Source: Bog-473 sp963834405
GTDB lineage: Bacteria; Actinomycetota; Acidimicrobiia; Acidimicrobiales; RAAP-2
Reading direction: 5' to 3'
NCBI GenBank assembly: GCA_963834405.1
Contig: CAWIBX010000001.1
Coordinates: 310,001-374,000 of the forward strand
DNA: 64,000 nt
Both the position numbers and the translations under genes were made by a program. Under the pieces are notes generated by a model. That model saw only the letters and a list, made by a program, of their open reading frames with translations. It made no database searches and was not told where the DNA came from. Each line of letters opens with the position of its first letter. Positions within the stretch are counted from its first letter, which is position 1. Below, piece after piece: positions 8,873 through 16,790 of this stretch.

Positions 8873-9117
8873 GCTCGGCCTCCTCCCTGGCACTCGAGCT
8901 CGCGCCTCGCCCGACCGAGGCTATGCCTTCACCGGCCCTGCGGGTACTGCGTTCCCTCCCGTCGGACCACCCGGTCCCCGGCCACCTCGGGACCCCAGCA
9001 TGACCTTTGACCCTTTCCCCTGCCCTGGTGCGGCGGCACAATGGCCCGCACGGCGTCGGACCGGCGCGCGCCCCGGAAGGCGACACCGGAAGAGCCCGGG
9101 AAATCAAGGAGCGGCTG

Positions 9118-10020
9118 GTGACGGTGGACTTCGGGGACCGCAGCGTCTCGGAAGGAGCCGCGACCGCCCCGGCGCCAGCACGCCCCCCCGCCTCTCGACG
9201 CGAGCGCATCCGCACGACCATTCGCCGCCTGATCGCGGCCATCAACGCCAGCGACGATGCCGCCGTGGAGCAGGCGGTGCTCCGGCTCAGCCAGTCGCGG
9301 CGGTGGCTGGCCCCGCTGGCGCTCATCGTCGGCGCCTTCCTGATGCTGTTCCAAGGGCTCAAACTGCTCGTCACCAACTGGCGGCTCACGCTGGTGCAGA
9401 TCCTGCCGGCCATGTGGATCTGGATCGCGATGCTCGATATCAAGATCCACGTCCTGCACGGCCACCAGTTCCACGTGCTCCGTGGGCCCGTTCTGATCCC
9501 CGCCGTCTTGGGCGTCACCGCGCTGACCGCGGGGAGCTTCTTCCTGAACGGGGTCTTCGCGTTCGCCATCTCCGAACCGGGGACACCACAGATTCTCCCG
9601 GCGTTCGCCAAGGCTCGGAGCCATCTCGGCGTGATCATGGCCTGGGGCGGTGGGGTGGGGCTGGCGCTGTCGTTCTCCGCGTTGATCGCCACCCGCTGGG
9701 GCCATTGGCCGTTCGTCATCAGCCAGAGCATCGTCGTCGGGATCATGATGCTCTGCTACCTGGCGGTGCCGGCGCGCCTCGTCGGCATAAAGAAGACCCG
9801 GTCCCGCCGGGACACGCTTGCGGCCACGGCGGTGGGTGGCGCCGTGGGCGCCGTCGTGTGCTCGCCGCCCTACCTTTTGGGTCGGTTCGGGATCCTCATG
9901 CTCGGGTGGAGCGGCTTCTTCTGGCTGGGCGTGATCCTCATCGCCATCGGCGCGGCGTTGCAGACAGGAATGACCAGTGCGGTGAAGGCGGTGAAATTCT
10001 CCGCGAAGCTCGTCGGTTGA
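9118..10020 (+). CDS. polytopic membrane protein of unknown function
   Basis: A 300-residue protein. A soluble N-terminal stretch (to about residue 55, Pro/Ala-rich then Arg-rich) is followed by about six TM segments, including WLAPLALIVGAFLMLFQGL and ILPAMWIWIAMLDIK, and ends in GMTSAVKAVKFSAKLVG. GTG 9118 is preferred because AAGGAG lies six bases before it. The MBL gene follows 31 bases later with its own GAGGAGG site, so the two are probably cotranscribed. I do not recognise the family. Confidence 0.75.
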   Translation: MTVDFGDRSVSEGAATAPAPARPPASRRERIRTTIRRLIAAINASDDAAVEQAVLRLSQSRRWLAPLALIVGAFLMLFQGLKLLVTNWRLTLVQILPAMWIWIAMLDIKIHVLHGHQFHVLRGPVLIPAVLGVTALTAGSFFLNGVFAFAISEPGTPQILPAFAKARSHLGVIMAWGGGVGLALSFSALIATRWGHWPFVISQSIVVGIMMLCYLAVPARLVGIKKTRSRRDTLAATAVGGAVGAVVCSPPYLLGRFGILMLGWSGFFWLGVILIAIGAALQTGMTSAVKAVKFSAKLVG

Positions 10021-10051
10021 ACGCCGGTGCGATGCCCGAGGAGGCCGCAGC

Positions 10052-10930
10052 ATGCCCACAACGCTGGAGTGGTTCGGAACCGCGACCTTCCGGGTCCGGT
10101 ACCGTGAGCTCACCCTGTTCTTCGATGCCTACGTCGATCGCCTGCCCGGACTGGACCCGGTCGGCCTGACGACGGCCGAGATCGACCAGGCTGACTTCGT
10201 CTTCGTCAGCCACGCCCACTTCGACCACCTCTACGGCGCCGACGCCATTGCGATTCGCACTGGCGCCACGGTGGTGGCGTCACCTGAATCGATCCACTGC
10301 ATGCGTGCCTGTGAGGTACCGGACTCCCAACTCCTGAAGGTGACGGGGGGCGAGACCGTCGACTGCGGCCCCTCCGTCCGGGTGCGGGTGCTCCCGGCGC
10401 TGCACTCCTGCCTGTTCGCCCACAGCGAGGGCGACTGCGGGGTCGCGTGCCTGGGGGATCTCGGGGTGAGCGCGCAGGCGCGCGCAGGCGCCGTCGCCGG
10501 ATTGTTCGACTTGATGGCAGCCGCACCGGCACCTGCCGGGCCCGTACTGCGGGACATGAACGCCAAATGCTCCGACCATGACGGCGGCCAGCTGGCGTAC
10601 CTCCTCACGACGCCCGAAGGTTCCCTGCTGGTCAACGGCAGCGCCGGCTACTGGAAGGGAATCTTCACCGGGCTGCGGCCCGACGTCGCGCTGCTCTCGC
10701 TCGCCGGGAGGCCCAACGTCGACGGAGAGCCGTTCCAGGGCTCCTCGGCCGACTACGTGCGGGAGCAGGTGCAGCTGCTCGGGGCGGGGCGGGTCGCCTT
10801 CTGCCACCACGACCCCCTGTTTCCGGGCCAGCGATGGAGCAATACCAGCGCGGCCGCGGGGGCCGTGCGCGAGGACGGCGTGGGCTACTTCGAGATGGCG
10901 TACAACGCGCCGGTGCCCCTCTTCGAGTGA
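10052..10930 (+). CDS. MBL-fold (metallo-beta-lactamase-like) hydrolase
   Basis: A 292-residue MBL-fold protein. The metal-binding motif SHAHFDHLYG (HxHxDH) is at about residues 51-60, with further ligand candidates ALHSC and CLGDLG (the Asp) in the middle and CHHDP near residue 250. The start, LEWFGTATFRVRYRELTLFF, matches UlaG/RomA-type MBL proteins such as NAPE-PLD relatives. The substrate may be a phosphodiester or lactone; this is inference. It lies in an operon with the membrane protein upstream and is convergent with the TetR gene. Confidence 0.85.
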   Translation: MPTTLEWFGTATFRVRYRELTLFFDAYVDRLPGLDPVGLTTAEIDQADFVFVSHAHFDHLYGADAIAIRTGATVVASPESIHCMRACEVPDSQLLKVTGGETVDCGPSVRVRVLPALHSCLFAHSEGDCGVACLGDLGVSAQARAGAVAGLFDLMAAAPAPAGPVLRDMNAKCSDHDGGQLAYLLTTPEGSLLVNGSAGYWKGIFTGLRPDVALLSLAGRPNVDGEPFQGSSADYVREQVQLLGAGRVAFCHHDPLFPGQRWSNTSAAAGAVREDGVGYFEMAYNAPVPLFE

Positions 10931-10964
10931 GTAGTGCAGTCGGCGCAGGCCTCGCGTGGAACCG

Positions 10965-11576
10965 CTAGCGCAGGCGGAGCGTACGCAGCCAGATCTGCTC
11001 GAGCACGGCCGAAGGGCGCTCTATCGGCACCTCGTCGAACTTCCAGTAGACGTCGAGCAGGTAGCGGTCCGTGAGCACCGAGAGCGCGCGGATGGTCTCG
11101 ATCGGGTACTCCACCTCGACCCGGCCTGCGGCCATGAGGGTATGGGTGTGGGCCTCGACCGGCGCAATGAGCTCGCCGATGGTGGTGCCCCAGAGGTCCT
11201 TGAGGTCCGGGCCGGCTCCGGCGGCGTCGTAGAAAGCCTGCATCAAGCGGCCGTGATCGCGGTAGACCGTCGCGAACTGCAGCAGCGAGTCGCGCAGCTG
11301 CGACGTCGGATCCTCGGAGGCGAGCCACTGGGCCGCCGCCTCGCGCAGCTCGTCGACCAGCTGGCCCATGAGCCGGACCACGACGGCTTCGAGGTCGGGG
11401 AAGTAACGGTAGAAGGCCGTCCGGGTGAGGCCGGCCTTGCCCATGACGACCTCGACCGTCAGGTCGCGGAAGGGGCGCTGCTCGAGCAGCTGTTCGGTGG
11501 CCTCGAGGATGGCCCGCTCGGTTGCGGCGCGGCGTTCGTGGGCGGCGGCGCGGGTGCGGGAGCGCGTCGGGGTCAT
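10965..11576 (-). CDS. TetR/AcrR-family regulator
   Basis: A 203-residue regulator with an N-terminal HTH (AGLTRTAFYRYFPDLEAVV, about residues 48-66) after an Arg/Ala-rich tail. The C-terminal domain is helical. Its start lies ten bases after the M24 peptidase gene read in the same direction, so it is the second gene of that operon. The palindromes upstream of the peptidase gene are its likely operators. Confidence 0.9.
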   Translation of the reverse strand: MTPTRSRTRAAAHERRAATERAILEATEQLLEQRPFRDLTVEVVMGKAGLTRTAFYRYFPDLEAVVVRLMGQLVDELREAAAQWLASEDPTSQLRDSLLQFATVYRDHGRLMQAFYDAAGAGPDLKDLWGTTIGELIAPVEAHTHTLMAAGRVEVEYPIETIRALSVLTDRYLLDVYWKFDEVPIERPSAVLEQIWLRTLRLR

Positions 11577-11586
11577 GTACCCGCGG

Positions 11587-12588
11587 TCAGCCCCGCCGGA
11601 ACGATTCGGTGCTGTAGCGGGCGGCGGCCCACCTTTGGACGTGCGGCAGCGAGTCGTCGAGCCAGTAGGCGTCGTTCTCCGTGACGACGAGGAGCTCCTC
11701 GAACTTCACGCCCACGCCGTCGCATCCGATGTGCGGCTCCACGGCCCACAGGCCCGGCGTCGCCGGGAAGTCGGTGAACGCGCTGTCGTTCCAGACCGGG
11801 TAGCACGACTCGTCCTCGAGCGCCTGCACGCCGGCGGCGAGGAGGCCCTCGGCCGCGGCGGTGCCGAAGCCCGGGATCGGGGTCGTGCGCTCGGGGTCGT
11901 GGTCGAGCGGGAAGACGAGGTGGCCGAGGGCCCGGGCCGGGTAGTGCTGGTGGCAGTTGAGCCAGCCGCGGGCGTCGAGGAGCTCATCGAGGAGGCGGTA
12001 GAGGGACAGCAGGGTCTCGCCCTGGCGGATGCCGTTGAGGAGGAAGGTGCGGATGCGGGCGAGTCCGGCATCGAGCTCGTTGAAGAGGGTGTTGGGCGTG
12101 GCCTTCTTGGCGTTCTTGGCGTTGGCGGCCTGGGCGGCGCCAAAGGTGAAGGAGTAGCCGACGTCCGAGGCGATCCCGTCGACGGTGGGGGCCAGGTCGA
12201 GGATCACCGGCATGCCGTCGACCAGCGACTCGTGGGTGGGGAAGAAGCGGCTCGAGGTGCGGGCCAGCTCGGGGTTTGTGGTGGGGTGGACGGTGTTGCC
12301 GTTGGTGGCCACGCCGTTGGGGGTGTTCGGGTCCGGAGTCCACTCGGGGCCCAGCATGGTGCGGATGCCGAACCAGGCGAACGGCTCGTGGAAGACCTGG
12401 AACACATCGTGCTGGGCTTGGGCGGCCACCATGAGCGTGGCCACCTCGGCCTCGGTCATACCGGCCTGGAGCTGGGACTCGACCTTTTGGGCCATGTCGT
12501 AGGCGAGCCGCTGGACCTGGCGGAACCGATGGAGGTCGGACGCGTCGTAGGGGAAGGGGTTGTCGGCGGGGGTGTTGCGGCGGGGCAA
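11587..12588 (-). CDS. M24-family (Xaa-Pro aminopeptidase-like) metallopeptidase
   Basis: An about 333-residue pita-bread-fold protein. Metal ligands are visible in order: two Asp in LDLAPTVDGIASDVGYSF, His in RALGHLVF, Glu in WAVEPHIG and Glu in VKFEELLVVTE. It is therefore probably an active dimetal peptidase or creatinase-type hydrolase. It lacks the N-terminal domain of larger Xaa-Pro peptidases. TTG at 12588 is preferred because AGGGAG lies six bases before it; an ATG at 12609 is in frame but has no site. It is cotranscribed with TetR 10965-11576. Confidence 0.85.
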   Translation of the reverse strand: MPRRNTPADNPFPYDASDLHRFRQVQRLAYDMAQKVESQLQAGMTEAEVATLMVAAQAQHDVFQVFHEPFAWFGIRTMLGPEWTPDPNTPNGVATNGNTVHPTTNPELARTSSRFFPTHESLVDGMPVILDLAPTVDGIASDVGYSFTFGAAQAANAKNAKKATPNTLFNELDAGLARIRTFLLNGIRQGETLLSLYRLLDELLDARGWLNCHQHYPARALGHLVFPLDHDPERTTPIPGFGTAAAEGLLAAGVQALEDESCYPVWNDSAFTDFPATPGLWAVEPHIGCDGVGVKFEELLVVTENDAYWLDDSLPHVQRWAAARYSTESFRRG

Positions 12589-12634
12589 TTGAGTCTCCCT
12601 GCAGGGCATTACTGCGAGTTCTTTCGAGGTTGGC

Positions 12635-12673
12635 GTGACAATATGAGTGACGCGACGTCACCCATTGTGTCAC
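12635..12673. promoter_or_regulatory. nested palindromic operator region
   Basis: GTGAC-GCGAC-GTCAC (12647-12661) lies between outer imperfect arms GTGACAAT (12635-12642) and ATTGTGTCAC (12664-12673). The region is 47-85 bases upstream of the M24 start codon. Nested symmetric half-sites GTGAC/GTCAC are typical for a dimeric TetR-type repressor, and the peptidase operon encodes one. Confidence 0.5.
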
Positions 12674-12818
12674 ACAATTTGGGAATCCGTGACTGGACGG
12701 GCTCTTGGGAGGCCGGGGGTTGGGCCGGCCATGAAGGATGAGCAGGGACGATTGAAGGTTGGGCGAAGGAGGCTGAGGGAGGCGAAGGGCGAAGGGCGAA
12801 GACCTTCCTTCGGTGCGT

Positions 12819-12862
12819 CATTTCAAAATGTATGCACATGCCTGCTTATACATTTCGAAATG
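12819..12862. repeat. 15-bp inverted repeat built from two CATTTCGAAATG-type palindromes
   Basis: Left arm 12819-12833 and right arm 12848-12862 match at 14 of 15 positions around a 14-base spacer. Each arm contains a 12-base palindrome (CATTTCGAAATG, exact on the right, one mismatch on the left). It is AT-rich inside GC-rich DNA, just downstream of the DUF302 stop and upstream of the M24 promoter. It may be an operator pair or a terminator hairpin. Confidence 0.5.
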
Positions 12863-12882
12863 CACACCTGCGGGCGAGACGT

Positions 12883-13284
12883 TCAGCCCTCTCCCCCGAC
12901 CAGGGCGTCGGTGAGGGCATCGACGGCCTGGAGCACCTGGGCCAGGGGTGGGCTCAAGCCGTACCGTTCGGCCACGGCGCACGGCTCCGCATAACTCACC
13001 TTGGTCGTGCCGTCGTCGCTGGCCCAGACGAGCACCTTGAGCGGCAGATCGAGCGCGGCCAAGGGGGCGGCGTCCATGACCTTGGTTCCCGCGGCCGGGT
13101 TGCCGAAGATGACGAGCACCGTCTCACGCAGGTCCAGCCCGGCGGCGCGGGCCTCAGCCCGCTGGTCGATGACGTCGAAGATCTTCAGGCCCCTGGCGGA
13201 AAGGAGCTCTTCGAGGCGGGACACCGTGTCGGCGACGGGCCGAGGGCTCGTCTTGGTGACGGCACCGGACTTGGCGACCCCCAA
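12883..13284 (-). CDS. DUF302-domain protein
   Basis: A 133-residue protein of DUF302, a small alpha/beta fold. Typical blocks are ETVSRLEELLSARGLKIFDVIDQ-type helix and strand, LVIFGNPAAGTKVM, and LPLKVLVWASDDGTTKVSYAEP. DUF302 proteins often accompany stress or redox genes; their biochemical function is not established. The start is an uncommon TTG at 13284 with GAAGGG six bases upstream; an in-frame TGA lies 13 codons before it, so the protein cannot extend much. It follows the CxxC protein by 36 bases in the same direction. Confidence 0.85.
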   Translation of the reverse strand: MGVAKSGAVTKTSPRPVADTVSRLEELLSARGLKIFDVIDQRAEARAAGLDLRETVLVIFGNPAAGTKVMDAAPLAALDLPLKVLVWASDDGTTKVSYAEPCAVAERYGLSPPLAQVLQAVDALTDALVGGEG

Positions 13285-13320
13285 TTCTGGCCCTTCCCTG
13301 CCCAGCGCCCTGGCTCGGCC

Positions 13321-13512
13321 TCAGGATGCGAGGCGACGTCCGTGCGGGCCGGCGTGGTTCTCCCGCAGGAGCTCGGCGGTCTCCAGCCTCTCGATAGGCA
13401 TATCGATGCCGATCGGCGGGTCGGAGGTGCGGTCGGCACTGCACTGGGCACACTCGACAACCCACGTCCCGTCCGGGCGGCGGGCGACTTTGGGGTGATG
13501 AGGAGCCTGCAT
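13321..13512 (-). CDS. small CxxC protein
   Basis: A 63-residue protein starting MQAPHHPKVARRPDGTWVVE, with one CAQC pair, then PPIGIDMPIERLETAELLRENH. GGGAGGA stands before the ATG. The segment looks like half of a zinc ribbon or a redox CxxC. No family recognised. It is cotranscribed with DUF302 (36-base gap). Confidence 0.6.
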   Translation of the reverse strand: MQAPHHPKVARRPDGTWVVECAQCSADRTSDPPIGIDMPIERLETAELLRENHAGPHGRRLAS

Positions 13513-13644
13513 TCCGTCCTCCCTGTGGGCTGCGAGGCCCACGATAGCGACGCGATTTGCCCCCCACAAATGGGTTGCCACGACGGGTGCAATGAAGGCT
13601 CCGGGGCGGCCAGAGTCACCTCCGGGTGGCCCGCTCCCGAGCGC

Positions 13645-14298
13645 TCAAGTCGACGTCAACGTGTAGAGGCTCCTCGCCGTTAGATACAGGCCGAGCCCGA
13701 GTGACAGGAAGACGATCGCCTGGTCCCTGTGCGTGTTGATCCAGTCGAGCAACGCGGTCAGCCTCTCCTTGACCGTCTCGGGCCGCAGCACCGCGTAGAT
13801 CTCGAGGGTGAAGTAGCTCGCCGTGCAGAGGAGACAGAACGCGAACAGCGCGAGGAACTCGGCGACGTTCGAGATTTTCGCCTGCGTGATGTTGGCGATG
13901 CCAGCAGCGACCAGGACCCACGGCTGCAGGAGGAACGCGAGCCCGGCCGCGGCGAGAGGGTTGACACGGTCGATGCTCGCCATCCAGCGCGGCTGCTTCT
14001 TTGGCTCGGTCGACGCGGGGCGGCGGCGCCGGCGGTACGCGACGAAGACGAGAACCACGCCGGCGGCGAGCTTGACGACCGTCGCGGCCGTCGAGGGCGA
14101 GCTCTTCGGAATCAGCGGCTTGCCATCTGTCACCAGCACCGTGAGTGCCACGATCCCGACGATCGTCGTCAGCCAGCCGAGGACAAAGCCGAGCCCCTTC
14201 ATGACGCCGCGGTCCGCGGCGATCAACAGGATCATCGCGGTGAGTGGAATGGGCTCGAGCGTGATGACCAGCCCGATGAGGAAGAGGTCAAGCAGCAT
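13645..14298 (-). CDS. GAP-family (SfLAP-like) membrane protein
   Basis: A 217-residue protein with about six TM helices and the family start LLDLFLIGLVITLEPIPLTA. A cytoplasmic loop RRRRRPASTEPKKQPRW is followed by a second half with AAAGLAFLLQPWVLVAAG. The GAP / Sap (sulfolipid-addressing) family is actinobacterial; mycobacterial members act in export of glycopeptidolipid or sulfolipid. The start codon has no clear ribosome binding site, and a 9-base tandem repeat (14304-14330) lies directly upstream. Confidence 0.8.
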   Translation of the reverse strand: MLLDLFLIGLVITLEPIPLTAMILLIAADRGVMKGLGFVLGWLTTIVGIVALTVLVTDGKPLIPKSSPSTAATVVKLAAGVVLVFVAYRRRRRPASTEPKKQPRWMASIDRVNPLAAAGLAFLLQPWVLVAAGIANITQAKISNVAEFLALFAFCLLCTASYFTLEIYAVLRPETVKERLTALLDWINTHRDQAIVFLSLGLGLYLTARSLYTLTST

Positions 14299-14303
14299 GC
14301 GCT

Positions 14304-14330
14304 ATGCGGATCATGCGGATCATGCGGATC
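14304..14330. repeat. ATGCGGATC x3 perfect tandem repeat
   Basis: Three exact 9-base copies lie head to tail, beginning six bases upstream of the GAP-family start codon, in its 5' leader. The unit is a multiple of three but is not part of a recognised frame. It could vary in copy number and change expression of the downstream gene. Confidence 0.7.
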
Positions 14331-14492
14331 AGCGGACTCCCGGTCGCCGACCCGAACGACCCCCGTTCCCACTTCCGACCGACCCGGCACGGTTCGGGAT
14401 CGTGCGGGGTCGTTTTGCCGTTGGCTGGGCCGTGCAACGCCGGCGACCGGTGTCCACGTCGTCGATCTTTTAGGAACCGGACTGGGTCCGCA

Positions 14493-14508
14493 TAGGTCCG
14501 AAAGTCCC
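14493..14508 (+). promoter_or_regulatory. DosR/DevR-like box between GAP and thioesterase genes
   Basis: TAGGTCCGAAAGTCCC reads GGGACTTTCGGACCTA on the other strand and fits the mycobacterial consensus GGGACTTNNGNCCCT with one mismatch and the right spacing. It is 72 bases upstream of the thioesterase ATG and 195 bases upstream of the divergent GAP-family gene, so it could serve either. Confidence 0.55.
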
Positions 14509-14579
14509 TCCGTGTGACAAAAGTCCGCGGGACGGGCTCGGAGTCGGCGGGCCGAGCCCGCCCGGTAGCCTCCCGAGTC

Positions 14580-15011
14580 ATGCCGGATGAGAAGGCCCAA
14601 AGCACGGCGCCGCCCGCGCCCGCACCTGCCTCGCTCCTCGACCTAATGCCCTTCGCCCGGACGCTCGGCGTGGTCTTCGACCGCGCCGGTAAGGACGAGG
14701 TGCGGGCCCACCTCGATTGGGCGCCATCGCTGTGCACCTCTGGCGACCTCCTCCACGGCGGTGCGCTGATGTCGTTAACCGACAGTACCGGGGCCGCCTG
14801 TGCGTTCTTCAACCTCTCCGAGGGTGCGGGGACGACGACGATCGAGTCGAAGACGAACTTCCTGCGCGGCGTGCGCGAGGGCTCCGTGGTCGCGACCTCG
14901 CGCCCACTTCATGTGGGCCGCAAGGTGATTGTGGTCGAGACGGACCTACGCGACGCCGAGGACCGGTTGGTGGCCCGAGTCACGCAGACGCAGATGGTGC
15001 TGGGCGGCTGA
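14580..15011 (+). CDS. PaaI-family hotdog thioesterase
   Basis: A 143-residue hotdog-fold acyl-CoA thioesterase. DLLHGGALMSLTDSTGAACA carries the HGG turn and the helix acidic residue used in PaaI-type catalysis; the strand TTTIESKTNFLRGV and the ending VARVTQTQMVL are typical of the family. The likely role is hydrolysis of an aromatic or acyl-CoA in the cytosol as a tetramer. ATG 14580 is preferred; a GTG start at 14514 would add 22 low-complexity residues. A DosR-like box lies upstream. Confidence 0.85.
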   Translation: MPDEKAQSTAPPAPAPASLLDLMPFARTLGVVFDRAGKDEVRAHLDWAPSLCTSGDLLHGGALMSLTDSTGAACAFFNLSEGAGTTTIESKTNFLRGVREGSVVATSRPLHVGRKVIVVETDLRDAEDRLVARVTQTQMVLGG

Positions 15012-15036
15012 GGGAGCTGAAGAGGGCTCCCCGCCG

Positions 15037-16548
15037 CTACCTCGCCGAGGTCGCCCGCCCCGGCCCTGGCCCAGGGCCCGTTCCCACCCGGGCCCTGATC
15101 CCCCCACCGAGGTCGAGCACCGTCACCGCCGAGACCGGCAGCCGCTCCGGCAGCGTCACGGACAACCCACCCCCCTCGTCCGACCACTCCAACGGGTGGT
15201 CGAACCCGACGAGCCGCACACGCCGCACGCGTGACGCGTCTATGGCGCGCAGCCCGATGCGCCGGGCCGACGGCACCCCGAAGACCAACGCGTAGACGGC
15301 GTCGCCGCACGCGGTGAACCGGACGGGTGCTCCGTCCGCCGTCGTGGTCGACGAAAGCATCCAGGGGCGAGAGCCGTAGATCGCCTCCCCGTTCACCGCC
15401 AGCCATGCACCCAGTACCCGCAGCGGCGCCTGCTGTGTCTCGGGGATGGTCCCGTCCGGGCGGGGCCCGACGCCGATCAGAAGGTTCCCGTTCTTTGACA
15501 CCACGTCGACGAACAGTTGGATCAGCTCCGCCTCGCCGATGATGTCCTGCGGCCGCTCGGCCCGGTTCGCCCCGAACGAGTGCCCCACCCCGCGGGCGAG
15601 CTCCCACTTGCGCTCGCTTGTCGAGTGCAGGACGGCGTACTCGGGCGTGCGGAAGTCGCAATGCGGCGGAGGTCCGAAGGTCAGGTGCTTGCGGTCCTCG
15701 GGGATGAAGCGCCACAGGGCCTGCATGGCGTTGCCGGCCGCCAGCATCAGGCCGTCCACGAAGAAGTTCCGGGGCACCTTCGCCTGCAACCAGCGGTCGT
15801 TGACCACCCCCTCGGGCACCGAGTTGTAGTAGTAGGCGAAGAGAGCGGGAAGATCTCCCGGCGCCGGCCACGCGATGTCGTTCCACAGCACCGACGGCTT
15901 GTAAAGGTCGATGAGCTCGCGCACGTGCGCGGTCACGAACTCGGCGTAGCGGCGGTCGTGCGGCACGGCCAGCACGACGTGGGCCGGACTCCTCAGCACC
16001 ACGCCGTTGTAGGGCCAGTCGTAGCCGCCCGAGTAATAGAGGCCCATCCGCAGCCCGCGCGCCCGCACTGCCGATGTGAGGTCGCCGACTAGATCCCGGG
16101 CCGCGTGATAGTCGCCCTTCACCGGGTGCGCCACCGTCGTCGGCCACAGGCAGAAGCCCTCGTGGTGCTTCGTCGTCAGCACGACGTACCGGGCGCCGGC
16201 GGCCTGGCAGAGTTCGGCGATGGCGTCCACGTTGGCCCGGCCCGACGCCTCGTCGAAGATGCGCACGAAATTGTCGTAGGGGTAGTCGTCGCCGTAGACC
16301 TGGCGGTGGTGCTGCTGCGTCGGGCTGCCCTTGATCCGCATGGTGTTGCGGTACCACTCGGCGTAGGGGTTCTCCCGCAGCATGGTGCGTGGGCCGCGCC
16401 GCAACAGCAGTTCCTGGATGTCCGGCACCTGCGGCGCCCACCCCGGCACCGAGTACAGGCCCCAGTGCAAGAAGACGCCGAGCTTGGCGTCCTCGTACCA
16501 GTCCGGCACCGCGTGCGTGCGGACGGACTCCCACGTCCCGTCGTACAT
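15037..16548 (-). CDS. GH29 alpha-L-fucosidase
   Basis: An about 503-residue glycoside hydrolase family 29 enzyme: WYEDAKLGVFLHWGLYSVPG at the N-terminus, TTKHHEGFCLW, then GLYYSGGYDW and SVLWNDIAWP, whose Asp is the expected catalytic nucleophile. A C-terminal beta domain follows from about residue 400. It removes alpha-L-fucose from glycans; the absence of a signal peptide suggests cytosolic action on imported oligosaccharides. The start is uncertain: ATG 16548 begins MYDGTWESV as in relatives, while TTG 16578 adds ten residues and has AAGGGGG about 14 bases before it. No sugar transporter is adjacent. Confidence 0.88.
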   Translation of the reverse strand: MYDGTWESVRTHAVPDWYEDAKLGVFLHWGLYSVPGWAPQVPDIQELLLRRGPRTMLRENPYAEWYRNTMRIKGSPTQQHHRQVYGDDYPYDNFVRIFDEASGRANVDAIAELCQAAGARYVVLTTKHHEGFCLWPTTVAHPVKGDYHAARDLVGDLTSAVRARGLRMGLYYSGGYDWPYNGVVLRSPAHVVLAVPHDRRYAEFVTAHVRELIDLYKPSVLWNDIAWPAPGDLPALFAYYYNSVPEGVVNDRWLQAKVPRNFFVDGLMLAAGNAMQALWRFIPEDRKHLTFGPPPHCDFRTPEYAVLHSTSERKWELARGVGHSFGANRAERPQDIIGEAELIQLFVDVVSKNGNLLIGVGPRPDGTIPETQQAPLRVLGAWLAVNGEAIYGSRPWMLSSTTTADGAPVRFTACGDAVYALVFGVPSARRIGLRAIDASRVRRVRLVGFDHPLEWSDEGGGLSVTLPERLPVSAVTVLDLGGGIRARVGTGPGPGPGRATSAR

Positions 16549-16790
16549 GGCCGTTGCGTCGACCCACCGCCTCGCCAATGGCGGTGCTCATTCCCCCTTT
16601 GTGCCGCTCAACATACAACCCCGATTGATATCGCCGCACGAGCGAATCGTTCGCATCGTTCACCCAGGGGTGCAATTTGTTGCTGCGTTGTGCATCCACG
16701 CCCGCCACGACGCATGTCTTCATGGCAGCGACCAGGGAAAACGGCAGGCGCTCTTGCCCGCGGCCAACCTTTCGGCAACGCTCGTTCTCG

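Noticed and set aside
8995..9014. ATGACCTTTGACCCT as another DosR-like box between DUF2252 and the membrane protein
   Set aside because: Spacing fits but three consensus positions differ; mentioned only as weak support.
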